Virus record (IMG/VR): IMGVR_UViG_3300033148_002172
Location: 1-57,908 of that record
DNA: 57,908 nt
Direction: 5' to 3' (one strand)
Source of the DNA: a virus
A program made the position numbers and the translations under genes. The notes below the pieces were generated by a model. The model searched no databases. It saw only the letters and a program-made list of their open reading frames with translations, and was not told where the DNA came from. Positions 31,969-41,403 of the stretch are shown one piece after another; the stretch's first letter is position 1, and the number at the start of each line of letters is the position of its first letter.

Positions 31969-34248
31969 ATGGCGTGGGAAAAGAACAGGATAAAAGCTGG
32001 ACCCCTGGTATTTCACGGGGAGTCGGGCAGTTTAATTGCACCAGATAAGCTAGCTGGTGAGATTAAGAATATGAACATGACTACTGCAGGCTCATTGCGT
32101 TCTGTACATGGTCCTGTGGAATACGTCCCGTCTAAATACCAAGGGGCGCCCACTACCAAGGTATACAATGATCCACTACTGGGCATTTTCCATTGCACAA
32201 TAGAGGGAGGGGCTAGAGATATACTCCTGGCACACTTTACGGCACAAGCTGGATTACTAGGTAACCAATCGTGCATCAGAGAGTACAGGGGATGGAACCA
32301 AAGTTGGAAAACTATTATAGGGCACGATGCCGCCGCAATATATCAAATAAGGATAGCCCAAGCAGATGGAAGACCTCAGTTCTTAACCCAATTTGAGTCC
32401 ACTCCTACTGGCGTAGTAATTGTACCGCAAGGTGACCGTGCTTATTTCTATGACGGCTATGCAGCAACACCTCTCGGCTATTCGGAGATACCCGGACCTC
32501 CAAGTGGTCTAGGTCCCATAAAAAATACCGTGGCCGATGGTGCCGATAGCAAAGATGAACCTAATAAGTTAGGGTATAGCCATACTGGGCAAAACATGAG
32601 TCAGGTAATGGGCACATCCAGGATAGGCAGTGTTAACTATGATGGCGGAGGTTTCAGTAACCAAAACCCCCTTGGTGGTACTTTAGAGGAGGGGGAGTGG
32701 AGAGCATCCGTGCAGTGGTTAGATAGGTGGGGTAACGTATCTGCCCTGTCTGGACCATCAGAACCCGTTAAAGTAGACAAGCAGGACAATTACGGTGAAG
32801 GCTGGGGCGGCCCTGTGGTTCAACAAACTGCGGAAAGGCAAAAGGTGCAAGTGTGCTGGACAGGCATACCAGCAGGTAGGGACGGAACTATAGGTAGGGT
32901 TTTATGTAGGACTAGGGACCTTAAGTGGTCGGGATCTACGGATATGTACGAGATACCTAACTATTCTGGTACGGGTATTTTAGCTTTATCTAGTATACCC
33001 GATAACACTTCAGAGATATTCCCAGACAATGTACCTGATAGCTGGCTACTGAAGGTACCTATGGACCCCGTACCTGTACCCAATTTCAAACTATGCCGTA
33101 TGGCCTTTGGTAGATTATGGATTGCAAACTGGGATGGGGGAGAGGGTGTAATACGCCCCTCTGCTCCCCTGTTTTGGGGCACATTCCCTAAAAATGAAGA
33201 AATTATTCCAGATCCTACCGGTGCCCATATTACGGGTATGTGGAACTCCAAATTTGGTTTGCTTGTGTTTACAGAAAGCTCTACATTTCTAATAGAACCC
33301 AATGCAGAAGGTACGGGTTTCAGAGCAGCTACCCTAAATAGGGAGATAGGTTGTGTTTCTCCTGACTCTATAGGTACCCTACCTAATGGAACGGCTATAT
33401 GGCTAGGGGATACGGGGTTTTATGCTTATGATGGGAAAGATGTAAAGCTAATATCTTCAGATATTACGGATAAGGTAATTCGCAGGATTAACCGGGGATA
33501 TAGGCTTCAGTCTTGTGCAGCGGTAGATATGGTTATGGGGGAGTATAGGTGCTCCATACCAGTAGATGGCTCTATCAAGAATAACTTAATAGTCATATTT
33601 GATGGGGTAGGTTGGCGAGAGCGCGACGACGTTAAGATGCAGGCTGTTTGTGTTACTAGAGATCACAGGTCTTACATGCTAGCTCTAGGGTATGCAGACG
33701 CAACAAACACGGAGACAACTAATCCTGTACTAGACAAGCCCTCTGTGTGGCTTTTAGATCACGATGGCAGAGGAGTGTATGAAGCAGACCAGCATGAGGG
33801 CGTAATAGAGTCCCACTGGCTTAAGCCTTCTAAATCTTTTAGGCGCACATCTCCCTTGAGGGTCAAGATATGGCTGAGAGAGACAATTAAAGGTGCCTTA
33901 TCTGTAGAGGTATACAGGGACTGGAGAGTACATCCAGTAGTAGAGACAGCAGTATCCCCGAAGCTATATCCCACAGATGATCCACCTCCTTTCTGGGACG
34001 AGACAATACTGGGTGGAACGCATGTAGATAACATGAGGCCCAATGCAGAGGGTACGGCTATAGACAATTTTTGGACTAAGCGAAGGCCACACTGGGTAGT
34101 AGCGGATGTTATGGTGCCAGCAGCAGAGGTATATAAGTTCAAGTTTAAGTATACAGGGGACTGGGATTTCATAGGTATTATATTTGAAGAGATCGACAGT
34201 GACGGCGGGGGAGAGAAGATACCATCTGGAGGATATAGTGGCTCTTAA
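31969..34248 (+). CDS. tail nozzle/tube protein (P22 gp10/T7 gp12-like, putative)
   Basis: 759 aa, beta-rich, with repeated blade-like segments (GIFHCTIEGGARDILLAHFT; IWLGDTGFYAYDGKDVKLIS) seen in podovirus nozzle proteins that extend the tail tube. It lies directly after the adaptor and the HTH protein and before the tail appendage genes. The assignment is by size, order and sequence style. Confidence 0.65.
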   Translation: MAWEKNRIKAGPLVFHGESGSLIAPDKLAGEIKNMNMTTAGSLRSVHGPVEYVPSKYQGAPTTKVYNDPLLGIFHCTIEGGARDILLAHFTAQAGLLGNQSCIREYRGWNQSWKTIIGHDAAAIYQIRIAQADGRPQFLTQFESTPTGVVIVPQGDRAYFYDGYAATPLGYSEIPGPPSGLGPIKNTVADGADSKDEPNKLGYSHTGQNMSQVMGTSRIGSVNYDGGGFSNQNPLGGTLEEGEWRASVQWLDRWGNVSALSGPSEPVKVDKQDNYGEGWGGPVVQQTAERQKVQVCWTGIPAGRDGTIGRVLCRTRDLKWSGSTDMYEIPNYSGTGILALSSIPDNTSEIFPDNVPDSWLLKVPMDPVPVPNFKLCRMAFGRLWIANWDGGEGVIRPSAPLFWGTFPKNEEIIPDPTGAHITGMWNSKFGLLVFTESSTFLIEPNAEGTGFRAATLNREIGCVSPDSIGTLPNGTAIWLGDTGFYAYDGKDVKLISSDITDKVIRRINRGYRLQSCAAVDMVMGEYRCSIPVDGSIKNNLIVIFDGVGWRERDDVKMQAVCVTRDHRSYMLALGYADATNTETTNPVLDKPSVWLLDHDGRGVYEADQHEGVIESHWLKPSKSFRRTSPLRVKIWLRETIKGALSVEVYRDWRVHPVVETAVSPKLYPTDDPPPFWDETILGGTHVDNMRPNAEGTAIDNFWTKRRPHWVVADVMVPAAEVYKFKFKYTGDWDFIGIIFEEIDSDGGGEKIPSGGYSGS

Positions 34249-34927
34249 GTTCCCAAAACGTAGGGTGAGGCCCTCAGAGGCCCACGATATACAAGACATG
34301 AACGATAGTCTACTACCCGTAGTAGAGGAGATGGGGAGGCTAAACGAGCACAACTTTTCGGGTGTTATGGGTGGAGAGCTGGATATTACTGATATGGATC
34401 TCAATGTAGCGTTTAAGACCGTACACAGCGAAGTCTTTATAGATGTATCTACAAATAATGCTGCGGGGCTGCTCGCGGTAACCAATATACCCCAAAATGA
34501 GCTATGGACACCTATCCACGCAGACACGCTAACCAAAACCTTCACAAGTACAGACGGCGGAATGTTCCGGCTTATCGCAGGAGGGCAGTACTCTATAAAA
34601 AGCACTCCATCGGGTCCTGACTATGACTCCTCTCCATATAATTTATTTGCTTTTCGTATAGATGGGGCGGTATTGCCCGATTGTATTATAGGGGACCAAG
34701 ACTTTTATAACTCCGATCCCCACATGGAGATAGGGGCAACAGGAGCACACGATAGCTTTTTACTAGATTTTATAGTACACCTATCCCCCGGAATACATAC
34801 AGTAGAAGTGGTATGCCAGACCAGGAATATACTAGGGGTTAAGAGAAAAGATTTAGGTGCTACTGTACGGCCTATACCCCTACCTATATTTACGGCGGAA
34901 GCTCTTTATTGGGAGATGTCTAGATAA
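34238..34927 (+). CDS. tail appendage protein, 229 aa (GTG start)
   Basis: The start is the GTG at 34238-34240 because GGAGG lies five bases upstream. The protein opens MALKFPKRRVRPSEAHDIQD, an N-terminal pattern I associate with proteins that dock on the podovirus tail, followed by a beta-rich C-terminal domain (SFLLDFIVHLSPGIHTVEVV) like a jelly roll. It overlaps the nozzle gene by 11 bases. Confidence 0.65.
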   Translation: MALKFPKRRVRPSEAHDIQDMNDSLLPVVEEMGRLNEHNFSGVMGGELDITDMDLNVAFKTVHSEVFIDVSTNNAAGLLAVTNIPQNELWTPIHADTLTKTFTSTDGGMFRLIAGGQYSIKSTPSGPDYDSSPYNLFAFRIDGAVLPDCIIGDQDFYNSDPHMEIGATGAHDSFLLDFIVHLSPGIHTVEVVCQTRNILGVKRKDLGATVRPIPLPIFTAEALYWEMSR

Positions 34928-34928
34928 C

Positions 34929-35714
34929 ATGCCTATTAACTATAATAAACTGGATGAGGGAGATAAGTTAGACGCGGCTAGTTTAAACAGCCGCTTCGAC
35001 GCTATAGGTGGTGCAGGCCAGGGGGTAAATAGTTTAGGGCAAGAGGACTTAGAGAGGAACGCTTTAAGAAATGCTCATACGCCTTCGCTAATTACCTCTT
35101 CGGACTTCCCAAATGGTCTTAGTAAGGTAGGCTTTGCTGGTGTAGCTGAGACGTATGCAACAACTCTGAACCCAGGAGTAGTAGGTGTACCAGCAGGATA
35201 CCTAACAACCTTCGGAGCAGCGGCCCCCAATGCACCTTATGGGCCAGTTGTGGGAGACACGGGCTGGAGAATACCAGCTACAAACAACGTAATAGCTGAC
35301 GCTGCGGAGATAACATTCCCTACTATAACAGTCACACCTACCTATATAGGAGATTACGAAGGCTTTCTAGTGCGGCTAGGTATAGCTCTGGATGGTATAG
35401 ATCCCACGGACGACGTACAAAATGGCCACAGCCCTTCTGTAGTTATAGGCATAGGGTGGATGGATGGGGGAGGAACTCGTAGGGTCATAAATAGGAGTAT
35501 ACGGTGGTGCCACATCCAAAATAGGGTTAAAGGAAGTCTAGATACTTTTACTTTTATAAAGCAGGAAGATATCGGAGCTGGCGTAGATATACAAAGCGTG
35601 TTCGGCGTAATAGCTGGGGCGAATAAGAACATAGCTGTTGCCACATCGCCTGCTCCGAAAATCACATTTTACAATCTAAGCCTTATCCCTATTAGATCTG
35701 GAGCATTAGAGTAA
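34929..35714 (+). CDS. tail appendage/collar-type structural protein, 261 aa
   Basis: Begins MPINYNKLDEGDKLDAASLN, a short helical docking segment, followed by a beta-rich body. Its N-terminus shares the idea of the next gene (MP-I then a helix with DxAS/DGAAS-N), so the two may be paired tail attachments. No strong ribosome site before the ATG. Confidence 0.65.
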   Translation: MPINYNKLDEGDKLDAASLNSRFDAIGGAGQGVNSLGQEDLERNALRNAHTPSLITSSDFPNGLSKVGFAGVAETYATTLNPGVVGVPAGYLTTFGAAAPNAPYGPVVGDTGWRIPATNNVIADAAEITFPTITVTPTYIGDYEGFLVRLGIALDGIDPTDDVQNGHSPSVVIGIGWMDGGGTRRVINRSIRWCHIQNRVKGSLDTFTFIKQEDIGAGVDIQSVFGVIAGANKNIAVATSPAPKITFYNLSLIPIRSGALE

Positions 35715-36556
35715 TGCCCATCATTACCATACCTAATACTTTTGTAGACGGTGCAGCGTCCAACGCTGAACAGGTTTCTGAGAATACCTATTTACCTAAA
35801 AGTACACCAGACAACCTAGAGGTAATTAACGGTAGACTCACTAATCCTAATCGGGATGGGTGGTCTATTGGTAGAGAGGATGTCAGGAGAGGACACTTCT
35901 CACAGTCTACTATGGTCGCAGCCACCGCCAATCAAGACTTCTTTGATAACACCTTTATAGGGGTAGACGGCGACCCATCCGTATTTCCCGCACAGGAAGC
36001 TCTTGAGGAAGCCAAAGCTATACCGGGATGCGGGATATCTTTTTATGTACCGTGGACTGTGCAAGCCACTATTCTGACTTGGCATATATCTTTAATTGTA
36101 GATGTAAACCAAACAGCGCCAGAGTACAAATATACAATACCCTATAGTATCATGGGCGGAACAGGATCAGTCCATCCAGGGGGAGGTCCTGAGATATATC
36201 AGGACGGGGAAGTAGTTCTTATGCTATACATTAACGGGCTACCCATATACCCCATACGGAGAACAATACTAAACGGCGCGTCATCTATGGCTTACAATCC
36301 AGCGACCCCAGGTGTATACAATAACAATATGTATACACCAGATACTAGAGATTGGACGGGAAATTTATTATTTGATAGTACTTTAGGACCTGTGTTCTCC
36401 GCAGGGTTTGCTTTCCACCAAGATAATTGGCCTATATATGAGGGCTGGCACACTGCGGATATACGGATTGTATTCCCTCCGAATAGCGGAGCAGGCTTAG
36501 GCGTAAAGCAGGTGCGTGTCAAAACCCGTAGAATGGGTTATACATTAATTCGTTAA
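35714..36556 (+). CDS. tail appendage/collar-type structural protein, 280 aa
   Basis: Begins MPIITIPNTFVDGAASNAEQ and continues as a beta-rich domain (GISFYVPWTVQATILTWHIS; VVLMLYINGLPIYPIRRTIL). The start overlaps the previous stop (TAATG). Probably a virion protein on the tail. Exact role unknown. Confidence 0.65.
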   Translation: MPIITIPNTFVDGAASNAEQVSENTYLPKSTPDNLEVINGRLTNPNRDGWSIGREDVRRGHFSQSTMVAATANQDFFDNTFIGVDGDPSVFPAQEALEEAKAIPGCGISFYVPWTVQATILTWHISLIVDVNQTAPEYKYTIPYSIMGGTGSVHPGGGPEIYQDGEVVLMLYINGLPIYPIRRTILNGASSMAYNPATPGVYNNNMYTPDTRDWTGNLLFDSTLGPVFSAGFAFHQDNWPIYEGWHTADIRIVFPPNSGAGLGVKQVRVKTRRMGYTLIR

Positions 36557-36566
36557 GGAGTTTATT

Positions 36567-37808
36567 GTGGCTAAAAATACAGAAAACGTAGCTCAGCGAG
36601 GCAAGTCTTCCGATAGTAAAGGCAGAGTTAGCCGTCTTTTGCGCAGACAGGGCAGAACAGAAGACAAGATCGTGAAAGCCAAGGGCAAAGACGAAGCCGA
36701 AAAACCGCCGGAGAAAAAACCGCGAAGCAGCGAAGACCTTGCTCAGAGTGCGAAATTAGACCGCTTTCAAGAGAGTAGTCGTCAAGCAGAAGAGAAACAA
36801 AAAACTGAGGGGGTTAGCCATAGGCGTGCGCAGGCTAATCTTGACGCCGATGACCGCAAGCGGGAGTCGGCGGATGAAGCCACTCGTGAAGCCACTCTCG
36901 ATCAACATCCCCGCAGCGAGGGTCGGGCACCGGAGTTTGATGAGTCTCTTCCTCCGAGAAGTAGAGCCGGACTAAGGGACAAAGCTGCAACTCTGTCGCT
37001 GATGAAGAATAACCCTAAATATGTGGACAATTTAGACGAACCTTTAGATCCCCTCACAACCTCTTCCTGGATAGGGCGCGGAGGGTACAACTTTAAATAT
37101 AATCCCGGAACTCAAACGAATCTTCCTTATATAGAAGTATCAGGAGGCTTAAGCGGTAAATTAGGTGAGGGAGAAGTCAGAAAACACAGCTACGGCGATG
37201 CGGACGACATATTTAACATAATTATGAAGAGGAGAGATCCCACTTTCGAACCCAGCAGAGACCCTGCTGACGCTGCCCCTGCTGACGCTGCCCCTGCTGA
37301 CGCTGCCCCTGCTGCTGCCCCTGCTGCTGCCCCTGCTGCTGCCCCTGCTGCTGCCCCTGCTGCTGCCCCTGCTGCTGCCCCTGCTGCTGCCCCTGCTGCT
37401 GCCCCTGCTGCTGCCCCTGCTGCTGACGCTGCTGCTGCCCCTGCTGCTGCTGCTGCCCCTGCCCCTGCCCCTGTTATTGATCCTGATAGTATGGATGCGG
37501 CTATCAAGTCAGAACCCGGCGTCAGGATCGGCTCAGACACTATCAAAAGGATGGAGACAGAGCAGGCGGAGCTAAGTGCGGATAAGCAAAAACTAATAGC
37601 GGATCTAAATGCGTTACCAGACAATCCTGCGTGGTCCACTGAGGATAGAGCACGAGCTATTGCTGAGTACGAGAGGAAGATAGAGGGGCTTACAAAAGAA
37701 ATAGAGAATAAACAAAACGCGATGAACGCGATAGCCAAGGTTTATGGCATAGCTTTAGAGAAAGCAACCAGACAAGCTAAAGCCCAAGAAGCCAGACAAT
37801 ATCAATAG
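36567..37808 (+). CDS. virion protein with Ala-Pro repeat region, 413 aa
   Basis: A highly charged N-terminal third (SRLLRRQGRTEDKIVKAKGK), an Ala-Pro low-complexity stretch (about residues 233-305) and a coiled-coil C-terminus (AIAEYERKIEGLTKEIENKQ). It starts at GTG with AAGGAG upstream. By position it is one of the internal virion proteins of the ejection machinery (inference). Confidence 0.6.
   Translation: MAKNTENVAQRGKSSDSKGRVSRLLRRQGRTEDKIVKAKGKDEAEKPPEKKPRSSEDLAQSAKLDRFQESSRQAEEKQKTEGVSHRRAQANLDADDRKRESADEATREATLDQHPRSEGRAPEFDESLPPRSRAGLRDKAATLSLMKNNPKYVDNLDEPLDPLTTSSWIGRGGYNFKYNPGTQTNLPYIEVSGGLSGKLGEGEVRKHSYGDADDIFNIIMKRRDPTFEPSRDPADAAPADAAPADAAPAAAPAAAPAAAPAAAPAAAPAAAPAAAPAAAPAAAPAADAAAAPAAAAAPAPAPVIDPDSMDAAIKSEPGVRIGSDTIKRMETEQAELSADKQKLIADLNALPDNPAWSTEDRARAIAEYERKIEGLTKEIENKQNAMNAIAKVYGIALEKATRQAKAQEARQYQ
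37263..37470 (+). repeat. 12-bp coding repeats, (AAPA)n
   Basis: Three units of GCTGACGCTGCCCCT type are followed by about ten units of GCTGCTGCCCCT, encoding Ala-Ala-Pro-Ala repeats. The minus strand is also open here only because of the repeat. Confidence 0.85.
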
Positions 37809-37822
37809 GATGGAGAAGAGTA

Positions 37823-38149
37823 ATGGCGTATAGCAAAGCGGATATAGCTGCGGCGGAAGCCCAATTAGACACTTACGGAGCTGCTGCAGATACGGCTTTA
37901 GCAAAACAAGACCCAGACCAAGGCATAGCTTTAGAGCAGAAAGAAAAGAAGACCTTTAAACAAGCAATGTCAAATCTAGGGGAATCCATTAAGCAGGACC
38001 CTGCTGGTACCATAGGTGCTGCAGTAGGAGAAGCAAGACAGCCCTTAGTGGATTATGCCAAAATGCAGAGAGAAATACAGTCCCAGGGCGTACCTACTGC
38101 AGAGGAGCTAGTGGGAGAACCTATAAACTTAGCCGACATATACCTTTAG
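37823..38149 (+). CDS. hypothetical protein, 108 aa, likely internal virion
   Basis: Helical and Ala-rich (MAYSKADIAAAEAQLDTYGA; AGTIGAAVGEARQPLVDYAK). GGAG precedes the ATG. One of a row of Ala-rich helical proteins before the giant gene. Function unknown. Confidence 0.7.
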   Translation: MAYSKADIAAAEAQLDTYGAAADTALAKQDPDQGIALEQKEKKTFKQAMSNLGESIKQDPAGTIGAAVGEARQPLVDYAKMQREIQSQGVPTAEELVGEPINLADIYL

Positions 38150-38158
38150 GAAATCAAC

Positions 38159-38671
38159 ATGCTATCTACAACTACCCAGGGGCCAGCCACACCACCCTCA
38201 CAAGATTCCCCTTATATGAGAGAGAGCGGGAAACCTAAACGAATAGGGGCTATGCACAGAGAGAAGGTTAAGGACATGTTCCTAAAGTCTGCTCAAGGAA
38301 ATACTGTAAGTGACAGGGAGAAGGGGGCAATGGAGCAGAAGTCCCTTGAGTCCTCTCAGCAGGCTCAGGGCGCGTTGGACGTAGCCCTCCAAAGAGCTTC
38401 TTTAGCTTTTGGTGGAGGTAATCCTCTAGTAGCCGGTGCCATGAAAGGTACGGCACAGGAGATCGGAGAAGCCTCACGGCAGGCAGCAGCTAAGGCCTCT
38501 TCCGATGCTAGTAGATTAACGGCAGCTCTTAAAGACCACAGAGATGCTGTGGCCATGGCGGAAGCCCAGAGGCTTAAGGCTGGTAATAAGGCAGACGTTG
38601 CGATGGGCGTAGAGTCTGTCCTGAAAGTGGCGGAAATTGGTGCACAAATAGCTGGCATTGCAATGGCTTAG
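38159..38671 (+). CDS. Ala-rich helical protein, 170 aa, possible internal virion protein
   Basis: The N-terminus is Pro-rich and disordered; the rest is a long Ala-rich amphipathic helix (GEASRQAAAKASSDASRLTA) ending in the hydrophobic VESVLKVAEIGAQIAGIAMA. That pattern is seen in podovirus ejection proteins that enter the envelope. Context supports this, but no homology is certain. Confidence 0.6.
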   Translation: MLSTTTQGPATPPSQDSPYMRESGKPKRIGAMHREKVKDMFLKSAQGNTVSDREKGAMEQKSLESSQQAQGALDVALQRASLAFGGGNPLVAGAMKGTAQEIGEASRQAAAKASSDASRLTAALKDHRDAVAMAEAQRLKAGNKADVAMGVESVLKVAEIGAQIAGIAMA

Positions 38672-38680
38672 GAGAGGAAG

Positions 38681-40240
38681 ATGGCGTTAGATACTTCAGG
38701 CAGGACTCAATTATCCCCCAAGATGATGGAGGCTTTCAGGGAACAGCGAAAGCTAAGGAGGCAGCAAATAGGGAAGGATGTGGCTGCTGCGGCAGGCGCA
38801 AGTGCGGAGTCTTTTAGAACTGGTGCGCCCACTACAGGCGTCTTCGATAGGTGGAAGCCCGACTATAGCGATCAGATGATGTCTAAGCGGGAGAAGATGA
38901 AACGCTCACAGGGTATATACGAGAAGCAGCAGAGGGACGAGACCGCTCGTCACGGAAATGCCTTGCAAGTGGCCTCCAACCGTGCGCGCACCCTAGCTCA
39001 GAACCGCACAGCTCAACAGCAAAGAGCTATGGATACAGCCCGAAGAATAGATACGGCCACTGTGAATAGAGTTAGGGAAAAAATACGCGCTCAAAATAAC
39101 ACGGTAAGTAATAACAACATACAGCGAGAGCTATTAGAGAAGCCGAGCGACGGAGCGCAGGCATACTTCGCAGATATGCCTACATACGAACAACGCCTAG
39201 ACACAGAAGCCCGACTTCAGTATGAGCTACTCCAAGAGGCTGACCCAGGATATGCGGCGGAGCTGGAGAACAAGCATGGCAGCGAGAAGGGAGTTATAGC
39301 GGCACTGAGAGAATCGCCCGTTACTAAAGAAGTCGCAACGGATAAGGCAAAAAAAGATGCGAAGCATCGTATAGAGCGCATGTCTGAAGGCAATCCAGAA
39401 GACAAAGATTTGGTTTGGGCCGTTAATGAGGCATCAAAAAAGAGCAACGCTAGCCCCGCAGAGATACACGATTCCTTAGATCCCAGTGCTAGAGCTAGAA
39501 CCAGGGATGCGGAGATACAGCACGCGGCAGATCTAGAGAACATAAATGATGAGAACGAGGTAATAGATGGCAAGTTTGAGAGGGAATACATCCAGATGGG
39601 GGATGGCCAAGAGGGAGGAGAGCAAGGGGCGCGTTTTGAAGAGGGCAGAACCCCAGGCTCAGCGGAGCGAGAAGCCGGAAAAATCGGAGCATCCCGTCTA
39701 GAGGAAATAACGGACGTAGATCCCACAGCATCGGATGTGGTAGCCAGAGATTATGGGTATGAAGAGCAGGATAAGGCCCTTGCAGCAGAGGTAGGGGAGA
39801 AGGTAGCGGCCATCGGGGTAGACGGCCAGCCCGTAGAAGAACAAGGCTTTCTAGGCACCGATGTCAAACAGCCGAAACCCGGAGCACGGGCACACTTCAG
39901 AGCACTATTAGAGGTTATTGAGAGGTTCCCGGAGTCTAAGCCTGCTCAGCACGCCAAACAGGAAATAATGAAAACTCAGGAGTTTAAGGACTATCAAGCC
40001 AAGCACTTCCAAGGGGTAGAGGGCGGAGATAGCCAGATAGTGTGGAAAGAGATGGTCCGAGATTGGCGAAAACAAAACCAAGAAAAAAATCAACTTCTAA
40101 GAAAGGCACGGGTAGCCAAGAGGAGTAAGGAGAAGACCGAAGCAGTAGCGTCTTTATCTCGGCCTCTGAGGCCTAAGCCTCCACCGGTACAAGGATCATC
40201 TCCAGCTACAGAGCCTACAACCGACAGCCCCATAGTGTAG
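38681..40240 (+). CDS. coiled-coil internal virion protein (putative), 519 aa
   Basis: Nearly all charged, helical sequence (MMEAFREQRKLRRQQIGKDV; ARTLAQNRTAQQQRAMDTAR; DWRKQNQEKNQLLRKARVAK). No enzymatic motif. Its place in the row 36.6-48.8 kb suggests a core or ejection protein. AGGAG lies upstream of the ATG. Confidence 0.65.
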   Translation: MALDTSGRTQLSPKMMEAFREQRKLRRQQIGKDVAAAAGASAESFRTGAPTTGVFDRWKPDYSDQMMSKREKMKRSQGIYEKQQRDETARHGNALQVASNRARTLAQNRTAQQQRAMDTARRIDTATVNRVREKIRAQNNTVSNNNIQRELLEKPSDGAQAYFADMPTYEQRLDTEARLQYELLQEADPGYAAELENKHGSEKGVIAALRESPVTKEVATDKAKKDAKHRIERMSEGNPEDKDLVWAVNEASKKSNASPAEIHDSLDPSARARTRDAEIQHAADLENINDENEVIDGKFEREYIQMGDGQEGGEQGARFEEGRTPGSAEREAGKIGASRLEEITDVDPTASDVVARDYGYEEQDKALAAEVGEKVAAIGVDGQPVEEQGFLGTDVKQPKPGARAHFRALLEVIERFPESKPAQHAKQEIMKTQEFKDYQAKHFQGVEGGDSQIVWKEMVRDWRKQNQEKNQLLRKARVAKRSKEKTEAVASLSRPLRPKPPPVQGSSPATEPTTDSPIV

Positions 40241-40257
40241 GCGTAATGGAGTAAGTC

Positions 40258-41403
40258 ATGGCACCGAACGAAGACCTGGATGAGATGCTGAGGAGCTTAA
40301 ATAAGGGAAAAAGAGAAGAAGAAGAAGAAGAAGAGGGAGATACACAACAACCCACTTACAGTCGGCCACCCACACCTGTTTCTCCTGCACCTCCTCCCTC
40401 CGCAGGTGTGGGTGGTTCGACTTCTACTAAAAGCGATCCAGGCGACCTAGATGCCATGCTTAGGGAGATAAATGCTAGGAATAAGGAACAGGAACAGGAG
40501 AAGAGCGGCAACCTCAATGACTACACGGGTGATACGTTTGAGGACATAGGTATAGAACTCTCCGACAGGGTAAAGAAGGATTTAGGGGAAGGGTATCAGG
40601 TGCCCTATACTAGAGTAGAGAAAGAATACCTATCTAAGTCTCTACCAGAGTTTAGACCTTTCGGGTGGGAGGGTGGAGGACGCGGAGGTCAAGAAGCTAT
40701 TGATATGGTGAAAATGAGGAATGACCTTGCTAAGGCTAGACAGGTAAACTGGATAAGGGATTTTAGAGAGACCAACGACAGAGCGCCTACTCGTGCGGAG
40801 ACTAAATCTGCTTGGGCTAATTTCCACAATGATGCTAACCAGGACATATATAGAGAAGCCCAGAGATCTAGAGGGCAGAGACCCAGCGCCCTGATAGGCA
40901 GCTCAGGTCAGCCCAATAAGATCTTTTGGTATGATTATGATACAGAGGGACATCTGCACGGAGGACTAGGCCCTGTGCGGTTTGGGGGAGAAGATCGGGG
41001 ATGGGTTGAGAAGATGGTGTCTCCGGCACTACTAACTATTGTAGGGGGAGCAGAACACACTATTGTAACAGACGAGGTAGATAAGGACGGTAAGCCTACT
41101 GGTAAGTATGTGATGCCCGTATACAACGAGGCTCACGCTTTAGGGTGGCTAGACTGGGTAGGCAGATTATCTTTAGTAAACACCGCGCTAGTGGCAGGGG
41201 TAGCAGGTGGGGCAGATAGCCCTCTTGATTTCTTAAAACCTTTTGGTTTTATTCCGGGAAACCTAGAGAACTATGTAATACCAGATAGCTGGATAAACCC
41301 CATAGTTAAGGGTTGGGGCACGGATGAACACCTAAAGAGGACAAAACGCGGAGAGGACTATGTGAGCGTTTCCGGGGAGCTTGCCTTAGGTGGTGGCTAT
41401 TAG
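40258..41403 (+). CDS. virion protein, possible N-terminal part of the giant protein, 381 aa
   Basis: The first 70 residues are acidic and Pro-rich (EEEEEEEGDTQQPTYSRPPT). The remainder contains RVEKEYLSKSLPEFRPFGWE and ends with VSVSGELALGGGY. Its stop overlaps the GTG of the giant gene, and the sequence just after the stop in the other frame (AIRAGIWGAEETGAISEESG) continues naturally from GELALGG. So the two may be one protein separated by a one-base shift, or two coupled genes. Confidence 0.65.
   Translation: MAPNEDLDEMLRSLNKGKREEEEEEEGDTQQPTYSRPPTPVSPAPPPSAGVGGSTSTKSDPGDLDAMLREINARNKEQEQEKSGNLNDYTGDTFEDIGIELSDRVKKDLGEGYQVPYTRVEKEYLSKSLPEFRPFGWEGGGRGGQEAIDMVKMRNDLAKARQVNWIRDFRETNDRAPTRAETKSAWANFHNDANQDIYREAQRSRGQRPSALIGSSGQPNKIFWYDYDTEGHLHGGLGPVRFGGEDRGWVEKMVSPALLTIVGGAEHTIVTDEVDKDGKPTGKYVMPVYNEAHALGWLDWVGRLSLVNTALVAGVAGGADSPLDFLKPFGFIPGNLENYVIPDSWINPIVKGWGTDEHLKRTKRGEDYVSVSGELALGGGY

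Noticed and set aside
37190-37738. 182-aa Ala/Gly-rich frame on the minus strand
   Set aside because: It exists only because the Ala-Pro repeat of the real plus-strand gene is open in several frames.
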